A model generated the notes under the pieces. It had not been told where the DNA came from. It made no database searches and saw only the letters and a program-made list of their open reading frames with translations. A stretch of DNA of 64,000 nucleotides from Bombardia bombarda (taxonomy: Eukaryota; Ascomycota; Sordariomycetes; Sordariales; Lasiosphaeriaceae), in the NCBI GenBank assembly GCA_030512295.1, contig JAULSR010000001.1, positions 4,177,001 to 4,241,000 on the forward strand, read 5' to 3'. The translations under genes were made by a program, and so were the position numbers. Each line of letters starts with the position of its first letter. The first letter of the stretch is position 1. Positions 57,058 to 64,000 of this stretch are shown one piece after another.

Positions 57058-59391
57058 CTTCCTTATATGAAGACAACGACATGAACACTCAGCACGGATG
57101 GCTTACAATCAATATAAAACACCATATTAAGAAAACTTGTCCGTATCATGTTGTTGAGGCGAAGCGGCGCGGCTCAACGGTGGGGCTCGCATTTCACGGT
57201 TTGCGGTGTGTCGCAGTCACTAATTCACCAGTCAGGAGTGATTTCAAATAACAGAACCGTGGTCCCGGGATTCATGGCCAAGGATGTCAGCCAACTCCAC
57301 AAAACCTTTTGGTTTCAAGATCCTCCATCCCGATTCAGACGGATAAAGCTACCTTGGGCGATTAAGGCGCCCCCATGCAAGAAAATTATGGAGAAATCGG
57401 ACATGGTAGTATGTCAAATCCAGAGAGGTCCGTTTCCGGCGTGAATACCGGGTCGGGAGTCGTGGCCCGAGAGCGGCCGTTCATGTCCGGCTGTTGTTGG
57501 GATCTTGAGGATCTCAAATCATCAATGCCGGCCAGGTGGGGGTACGATGGAAGAAAAGAAGCATTTCTGTCCCCCCAAGCTCGGACTTTTTCCCCAACGG
57601 CTGCATGGTTGCAACTTGAGCTGAAGATGCGGAGTTTTGATCCCAAAACAGGCCGGATGTGTTGCGACTTGAACGGCTTCGGGGACGCCCGGCACCCGTC
57701 TGAAGGCTGCCCTGGCGGGTTCCTAGGAGTGTGTCGCTGTGTTCCTGTGTGCCTGCCTGTGTGCCTGCACATTTGCCTGCTTACTTTACCTGGTTAGGGT
57801 GATATAACCACGCGTTTTGCATGCAGGCTTAATCGTGGCACGGAACGCAAGGAAAGTCTGTCTCAAGCTGTCACATTTGATATACAGGACATCGCCCTGT
57901 CCAGCATTTTGTCTGGGCAAATTCCAAATACCCGTGTCTCGCCGGTTTCGTTTGTGCGAGGTAAGCCCGGTGAATGAGCTGCTACCATTGTTCTACTGGT
58001 TACCTACAGTGGATTGTGTCACCAGCCAGAGAACGACGCTTACAAGATGGAAACAATCTAGCCGGAGCCGACGGAGGCGTTGTTTGGGGAAACTTATCAG
58101 GGGCTATTGCTTATCGAGTAACGTACCCAGGTAGGTAGGTACCTGGTAACGAGCAGTGCTGCTACGAACCTCCAACGAACCGACTTGTGGAGACAATGAC
58201 AAATAAGGCGACGACGGCCCCCGCAGAGCTGACGTTGAGAATTCGAGAAATCAAAGACTGGCAGCCTCTTCTCATAGGCTGCAACCCAACTGTTTGATCT
58301 ACCCCATAGCGGTCTGGTCTGCACCCATGCTGCCTTATACAAATACACTCCCTGAAAGATCTACCTAATCGGTTGTCTAAGACCCCTACATGCGTCGATA
58401 GATACACTAGATAGAGGCGGCGAGCTCGGTCTACCAACCCTCCTACCCCGCCGCGACACGCGACACCCCTAGTACCGTCCAGTCACGATGCCTGCAGCTC
58501 CGGAAGCTTAGTAACCCCTCCTTTGTCTAGATAACCCCTCCATTTTGGAGACACGGACAGGCAGCCATGGACTGCCAAGTTCATGATTGGCAGAGGTCAT
58601 CAATATATCACGAGAGTGTCAGAAGGCCAAAGCTACAATTCATCTCATGATGGTATAATGAAGGAATCATGACAGTAAAAAATCCTTACATAAGGTATTG
58701 TTAACTTGATGTACCTATGATACCAGGAGCACTCGGAGAAAAAGGTCATCATCACCACAACCAAAGCCTTGTTGTTGTGGCGGCAGCCTACCTAAAGCTT
58801 ACTACCTTGATACATAGGTGCTCGCATAGGCCGTGCAGTAGTGTTGCTCTCCGACAGCCGTCGGCGCGCTAAACATGTGGGTGATGTAGGGGGGAAGGAA
58901 GACGGACACTGACTGGCATGTACATACATGCAGCTACGTGGAATGGCAGTTTTCGCAGCATTGCCGTCTGTGGTGTGTGTGTGTGGCATCTGCATGTTGG
59001 TGTATCTATGTACCAGATTCAGTATTACACAATATTCCCTTTGCCTCAAAGGATGAGCTTAGCCTTCAATCCCGTGGTGAACATCTAAACCCGAACAGGG
59101 GGAGAACCGCGAGCAGCAGCGAGCAGCAGCGAGCAGTGACTTACACTGAAGTCTTTCCACTACTACCTACCTATTTAAAGAAACGCATCCTTTAAAACTC
59201 TAGCTCTTCCAAATCATCATCACCATTCTCCACAATACGCTTTCTCCAAACCTCATTATAAAATACCCACCCGTCCCGTCCCTTCTCCACGCCAAGTTCA
59301 CTCTTCCCGTCCCGTCCTACCTCATCAACCCAAACAGCAACATCTCGACGACAACAAACATCAACATCTCCACCACCAAAAATCATCCAAG
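57058..59391. other. Intergenic region between the DUF1365 and GFA-domain genes
   Basis: No gene is supported. A 140-codon ATG-started frame at 57375-57797 has no recognisable motif or codon bias. A GTAGGTAGGTACCTGG palindromic motif lies near 58130-58146, and CGAGCAGCAG is tandemly repeated near 59109-59136. The last 200 bp are C/A-rich, like a 5' UTR. Confidence 0.55.
59109..59136. repeat. Tandem CGAGCAGCAG repeat
   Basis: About 2.7 tandem copies of a 10-bp unit upstream of the GFA-domain gene. Confidence 0.8.
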
Positions 59392-60240
59392 ATGCCTCTC
59401 ACCGGACACTGCCTGTGCAATGCTGTCAAGTACACCATTGACATGGATGCCCCGCTCCTGACTGGATACGACCACTGCGACGACTGCCAGCGCCAGTCTG
59501 GCTCCACATACTGTGAGTTCCTTCTTAGACATTTTCCTATTTCAAGCCCCGACAGAAAGAGAACAGCAGGAGAGGGGCGCATTCCATGGCATGAAAATGA
59601 ATGCCAGGAAGAAACGAAGCTTTTTTGCCCCCCCCTCTCCCCTCTCCCCTCCCCGCCCCCCACAATCTGATACCGGCAGAGTGGTGAAGGAAAGGAAAGG
59701 GGCCAGCGAGCAGGTCTATGGAGGGGGAAGGCAGAAGGAGGGGTACATCGTCATCATCATGATCACATCTGACATCCCCGCCTCACTGCATGAATCATGG
59801 AGGCCCCCATGAATCAACCAATTGGGCCCAATCAAGATGGCAATTGACTGACCAATCCATGTTTCAGCCCTCGTCTGCGTCGTCCTCAAGGACAAGCTGT
59901 CCATCACCGGCCCCGTCAAGAAGTACAAGGGCCTCGGCAGCTCGGGCAACGCCGTCTACCGCTGGTTCTGCGAGGAGTGCGGCTCCCCCATCGCCCACGA
60001 CCCCGATGCCGCCCCCGAGATCATCGCCATCAAGGGCGGTTCCCTCGACACCGAGATCAAGAAGACGCTGAACCCTGTTAGTTCTCCTCCCATATTATTC
60101 CACATCACACACATCATTTGTTTTCATTTTCTTGACGCAAATACTGACATCAGCAAAAACAGGAGCACGAGATCTGGACCGTCGGCAAGCTCCCCTTCTG
60201 CAAGGAGAACCTCGCCCACCCCCACGAGCACATGCCTTAG
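59392..60240 (+). CDS. GFA/CENP-V domain zinc protein
   Basis: Exons 59392-59512, 59868-60076 and 60163-60240; introns of 355 and 86 bp (donors GTGAGT and GTTAGT, acceptors TTTCAG and AACAG); 135 residues, the normal size for a single-domain member. The fold is that of glutathione-dependent formaldehyde-activating enzyme and CENP-V. All six Cys zinc ligands are visible: HCLC (Cys7, Cys9), DHCDDC (Cys29, Cys32) and WFCEEC (Cys75, Cys78). The ends GHCLCNAVKY and EIWTVGKLPFCKENL are typical. The reaction is not known for most fungal members; S-hydroxymethylglutathione formation is claimed only for the founding bacterial protein. The first intron is far longer than the others in the window. A second acceptor 9 bp upstream of exon 3 (CATCAG) would insert Gln-Lys-Gln in frame. 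Confidence 0.93.
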
Positions 60241-60337
60241 ATTGTTAAATAAGGCAGGCATTGCATTGCATTTTTACTTTCTTTCCAGGCTCGATATATG
60301 ATATTATATATGGCTGCTGTCCCGTCTTTGTGATAAA

Positions 60338-60355
60338 GGGGGGGGGGGGGGGGGG
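60338..60355. repeat. G18 homopolymer
   Basis: An uninterrupted G run downstream of the GFA-domain gene. Confidence 0.9.
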
Positions 60356-60401
60356 AACCATGATGGTTGCATATCTGAGCTAGCTGGGCTGCTGGCGCAA
60401 A

Positions 60402-60416
60402 GGGGGGGGGGGGGGG
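60402..60416. repeat. G15 homopolymer
   Basis: A second uninterrupted G run, 46 bp after the first. Confidence 0.9.
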
Positions 60417-60796
60417 AAGGGAGACTTGAGAGGGATTGTGGGGAATAGGGGCTTAGACCATTTCCAGTCCAATCCAATCCATGAAAACAAAATAAACTGC
60501 CCCGTTTGTTCGTATAGTGTTATTTGTGTGGAATGGGGTAACAGTACCTGTTGGACGTATCTTGATTTGAGCAAAGAAAACGGGCTGTCTCTTTCAGAGA
60601 GTCTTTCTCCTTTATCGATATATGTTGTACACTGTGTACATCTGCGTACGGTAGGTAATAAGAGTCTCAGCAAAGCCATTATAAATGCACCTAAATATTA
60701 TTGTATTGTGTATTGTAATTACAGCTGCTGCACCCATATTTAAGGGGCAACAAGCGCGCGCGTTAGCTACAGATCTGGTCTCCTTCGAGAAGGCAT

Positions 60797-61707
60797 TTAA
60801 GACGCTGTCACAGCACCTACAATTCCTACAAGACTGAGAATAGCAAGCAGCTTCAGCTTATCATCCCCCCCAAACTTCGAAGACGAGCCCCCATTCGTGC
60901 TCGTCGTCGTCGTTGCGCTCGAACTCGAACTCGTACTCGTCCTAGTAGTCCCCGTAGATATCGTCAATGGGCTCGCGGTAGACTCACTCTCCCCAGCTGT
61001 CGTCGTCTCCGCAGCACTACCGCCACTCGAAGAACTCGGCGTCGGTCTCTCACCCGTAGCCGTCGCGGTGGTCGCCTCGCCCGTGATGCGCCCAGGCCCT
61101 TGGCTCCCGCTGGCGGTGTAGTAGAGGCTGACGGCGGACTGGCCGGGGGCGCGGTCCGAGGTGGCGGTGGAGCCGACGGTCGGGTAGGCGATGGCGGCCT
61201 GGGCGCTCGTGAAGACGGCGGCGAAGGTGGCCGACGGCGTGGGCACGTCGCAGAGGGCGGTGGAGGCGGCGGCGAGCACGCTGCTGTAAAAGGCAACGTC
61301 GCGCTGCGAGCGCTGGCCGTGCAGGTACAAACAGGCCAGGCAGAAAGGCCACTCGGTGAAGAAGGAGCCGGTGCACATGCCTGATGGTTTTTTTCTAAAT
61401 AAGAGAAAACTCCGAGGGAGGTACTAGGTGGGTTCACAGTTCACTCACACTCTTGATGCGCCTTGAGGGCCAATGGCGATGTCCCGTTGGCGATGCAGAC
61501 TTCCTCGATGGTTTGGATTTCTACGCAGGGCGGGATGGTGTCGGACGGGCTTCTGGTCGCGGGCTGGCAGATGGTGTCGTCGTAGTCGGACTGGCGGAGT
61601 TGAAGGGATAGTAGCGCGCCGTCTGGGTAGGCGATCGCTCGAGGCGCAGCAGCAAGCCAGAGGAGCGCCGTCGACAGCAGTGCCGACGATGCCGAGTGAG
61701 AGCGCAT
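60797..61707 (-). CDS. Secreted Cys-rich, Ser/Thr-rich, probably GPI-anchored protein (280 aa)
   Basis: Exons 61707-61449 and 61380-60797, with a 68-bp intron (donor GTGAGT, acceptor ATCAG) splitting a Cys codon. The ATG at 61707 starts a good signal peptide (about 1-26, ending PRAIA). The Cys-rich part (about 47-130) has CQPA, IPPCVEI, EEVCIANGTSPLALKAHQEC, MCTG and WPFCLACLYLHG. This pattern is shared by a group of filamentous-fungal secreted proteins with no assigned function. A long Ser/Thr spacer (about 175-255), probably O-mannosylated, is followed by a hydrophobic end, LKLLAILSLVGIVGAVTAS, after small Ser/Gly residues, fitting a GPI signal. It is convergent with the GFA gene and divergent from the next secreted-protein gene. 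Confidence 0.88.
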
Positions 61708-63575
61708 CGCGTTGTTATGGCTTTCGAAGGTGTTGAGGGCGCAAAACCAATCAGTTATTTCTGGGGGTATTCGTACTTGGTGAACGGATCGTGTGGCTAT
61801 CTCGCCGTCACCGGTATGTGGGTGTGTCTTATATAACCTCCCTCGCCTTGATGACCCCCAGCTCAATACTCTGCTGTGTTTGTTTTCGGGGCACACATCG
61901 TGACTTTCTGTGGCATCATCACATTTTGACTTGGCTGGGACTGTAACGCTGCTTTCCTGATTCAGGCTTCGTGGACCCCGGTTGCAGGGGAAAACAAGGT
62001 ATATTATATGCAGTTGGTCTCGCGAGCCGTTTTTAGTGTAGCAACCTCAATGAGTCGAATAGGCACTGCGTTGCGGGACCATACTCAATTACATCTGGGC
62101 GAGAAATAGAAAGAAATATATGATCCCACATAGCACTGGCTATATGAGTAGGAATAGTAGAGATAGGCTCGTCTACCACTTGGTAGGCTTGTATATCACC
62201 CGAGATGCCACTCTCGCAACTTGGTTTTGATCTGACTTGTTTCCTGTCTCTGCTCTGACCCGATACTACCAAAACCTTCCCTGCCGTGGTTGCCGCAAGA
62301 TCCGAGATCCGACGAGGCTGGCGCACCAACGCTTGGTGGGAGTTTAGACTTCAGAGGCGCTGGAAATGCGGCAGTACAAAAATGGTATAGCGCTGAGAGC
62401 AGAGCGGGAAGAGAGATAGAAGGAAAAAAGAAAGTAAGAAAGGCCGACCGAAGCCCAGTCAGGCTCTCAGGCAGTCACGATCCACGAGCCGAGAGAGGTG
62501 GTTGCACGACAAACAATGAAGACCAACTCGCACCTTCCCAGGACAGACATGTCGTGCCATGTTCGTACCTAGGAGCAAGCGCCTTTCCTTGGTTACGGGT
62601 GCCGCCGAGGTACTGCCAAAGGCCACTCACTCTGTTAGCGGCCATCTTCCTTCGCGTGTACGATTGAGATCACATCATTAACAGATCGCAGATATCGGAA
62701 CTTTTTCTAGTGCATTGACCAGAGGAGCTCGCCTTCCATCCCGCATCTCTTGTATGGACAGCATTCGATAAGCTGACATTTTCATCTCGCCCGCCCAATC
62801 ATGAATTCCCCAGCACCCAGCAAGCAGGCTCAACTTCCAACAAGCCAACATCTGGACCGGCAAGACATTGACGGGAAAGATCTCGGTGGGAAAAACTAGC
62901 GAAATCCTTTGATTTGCACGCCTGCAAGAATCGCACAAAAGACAGGCATGATAGACGACGCTAGTACCTGTTGTGCTGCTGCACGTTGTGCTGCGGGAGA
63001 GCTGGAACCCTTCGAACCCCTCTCGTCTTTGTCTCTTTGGTCTTGGGCGTCTCTTGTTCGGTGACCCGGGCGAGGCGGGATCCCACCCTATTGCACCACC
63101 ACCACCAACCATGTCCCCGATTTTTGACGATTCTGGCGGCTTACACGGCGACCTTATACACCCTCTTCTTCGACGACGAGGTTAGCAGCGGCCACAATTG
63201 GCCCTGAGCCCCCTGTCGTATCTGCTGTCTTTCCCTCTCAGTGCAACGATCTAGCCCATCTATTATTGCATTGGCGGGCAAGGAGGCAAAACCCTGCGGG
63301 TCATCAGCCAGACGGTCGGATCGGAGAGCTGCCATTCTCTCGGCCCCAGCTGGATAGGAAGCTTCCGGGGTGGCGGTCGGCTTCTTAGTGCTCCTCTTAT
63401 GAGACCTGGATACTCCCATTCCATCGACCAAACCACCATATTTACCATCGCCAGTGTTGCATCTCGTCGACTCATCCGACCCCTGCCAGTCGTCCCTCGC
63501 CAGGCGGTTATCCGCTCCTCCTCGTCATGGTTCTGTCGTCTTGCGTTCGTCTCTGCTGAATCGCCATCGCTCATC
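61708..63575. other. Divergent region between two secreted-protein genes
   Basis: No gene is supported. Frames of 125-144 codons at 62290-62667 and 62678-63112 lack a recognisable motif. The region just before 63576 is C/T-rich, like a leader. Confidence 0.5.
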
Positions 63576-64000
63576 ATGACCGCCCTCGTTCGAGCCCTAG
63601 CAGCCGGCTGGCTGCTCACCAGCGCCGCAGCCGCAGCTCATGAGCGCTTCCAGGCTGTGGAAACAGGCGCGGTTTTATCGCCTCGATACTATTTTGCCTC
63701 TCCCCCTCAAGTTCTTGGGAAACGCCAGTCGCAGTGCGGTGCAAATTCCCATCCATGTATGTGCCCCATCACCACGGTTTGATAGTTTAATACCACCCTA
63801 ATAACTGTATTATTCAGGCGACGACCTCGGTGTAGCTGGCAATGGTGTCTGCTGCCCTGATACACAATAGTATGTGCACCTCATTCTCTCTCCCTACTAT
63901 AGCGTCTACCTTAAAGTTATTTGAATTCTGGGCGAGTTACAAGCCCCTTTTTTGGCGTGATTGAGCTTGAAAGGGTTGCATATATCTGATCCAGGGCTAT
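63576..64000 (+). CDS. Secreted Cys-rich protein, 5' part only (runs off the window)
   Basis: Exons 63576-63756 and 63818-63869, with a 61-bp intron (donor GTATGT, acceptor TTCAG) splitting a Cys codon; a second donor, GTATGT, follows at 63870. The first 77 codons are seen. A signal peptide, MTALVRALAAGWLLTSAAAA, is followed by a propeptide-like stretch ending in Lys-Arg (LGKR), a likely Kex2 site. The mature start, QSQCGANSHPC, then reads DDLGVAGNGVCCPDTQY, a Cys pattern common in secreted fungal proteins that often carry a C-terminal anchor. No acceptor after 63870 gave a convincing third exon within the window, so the second intron or the gene continues past 64000. Function is unknown. Confidence 0.75.

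Larger units (their letters stand above)
60241..60796. other. Convergent intergenic region with two long G homopolymers
   Basis: No gene is supported. It holds a G18 run (about 60338-60355) and a G15 run (about 60402-60416) 46 bp apart, then A/T-rich sequence that probably contains both poly(A) sites. Confidence 0.55.

Noticed and set aside
57375..57797. 140-codon ATG-started frame between the DUF1365 and GFA genes
   Set aside because: No recognisable motif, no codon bias, and the Cys-rich end comes from a GTGCCTG-type repeat.

Overview
This window is nuclear DNA of a filamentous ascomycete, most probably a Sordariomycete. The genes are carried by short spliceosomal introns (55-355 bp) with GTRNGT-type donors, CTAAC/CTGAC-like branch sites and CAG/TAG acceptors. 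Coding exons are GC3-rich. Several products exist only in fungi or have a clearly fungal form: the APSES regulator StuA/Asm-1, the septation-initiation protein Cdc14, Ser/Thr-rich GPI-type wall proteins and a two-exon MBF1. There are no bacterial operons, no CRISPR array, and no rRNA or tRNA gene that I could support.

Layout. 0.9-11.1 kb: an acidic unknown protein (-), the NatB catalytic subunit Naa20 (+), Cdc14 (+), and a 912-residue coiled-coil protein that looks cytoskeletal or spindle-associated (-). 12.9-15.3 kb: stuA (-). 15.4-33.7 kb: about 18 kb without a convincing gene, holding many simple repeats and GGTACC palindromes; it lies between the 5' end of stuA and a divergent gene for a small REV1-type BRCT protein (33.7-34.9 kb, +). 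38.7-40.9 kb: a peroxisomal-looking acyl-CoA synthetase of the propionyl-CoA/ACSS3 type (-). 41.4-41.6 kb: a 219-bp element built of perfect 56-bp inverted repeats. 43.8-44.3 kb: a small GPI-type wall protein (-). 46.8-49.3 kb: a convergent pair, PIG3-type quinone oxidoreductase (+) and dienelactone hydrolase (-), with diverged relics of the 41.4-kb repeat on both sides. 51.4-53.0 kb: a Cdt1-like replication licensing factor whose frame is broken in a C7 run. 53.7-54.3 kb: MBF1 (-). 55.1-57.1 kb: a DUF1365 protein (+). 59.4-60.2 kb: a GFA/CENP-V zinc protein (+). 60.8-61.7 kb: a Cys-rich GPI-type protein (-). 63.6 kb to the end: the 5' part of a secreted Cys-rich protein (+).

Functionally this is a mixed neighbourhood. 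Growth, division and morphogenesis are represented by stuA, cdc14, the coiled-coil protein and the Cdt1-like gene; DNA damage by the BRCT protein; small-molecule metabolism by the acyl-CoA synthetase, quinone reductase, dienelactone hydrolase and GFA protein; and the cell surface by three secreted proteins. I see no biosynthetic cluster or defence island. The least explained parts are the 18-kb gene-free span upstream of stuA, the nested inverted-repeat element with its relics, and the motif-rich AT-rich tract upstream of the Cdt1-like gene.
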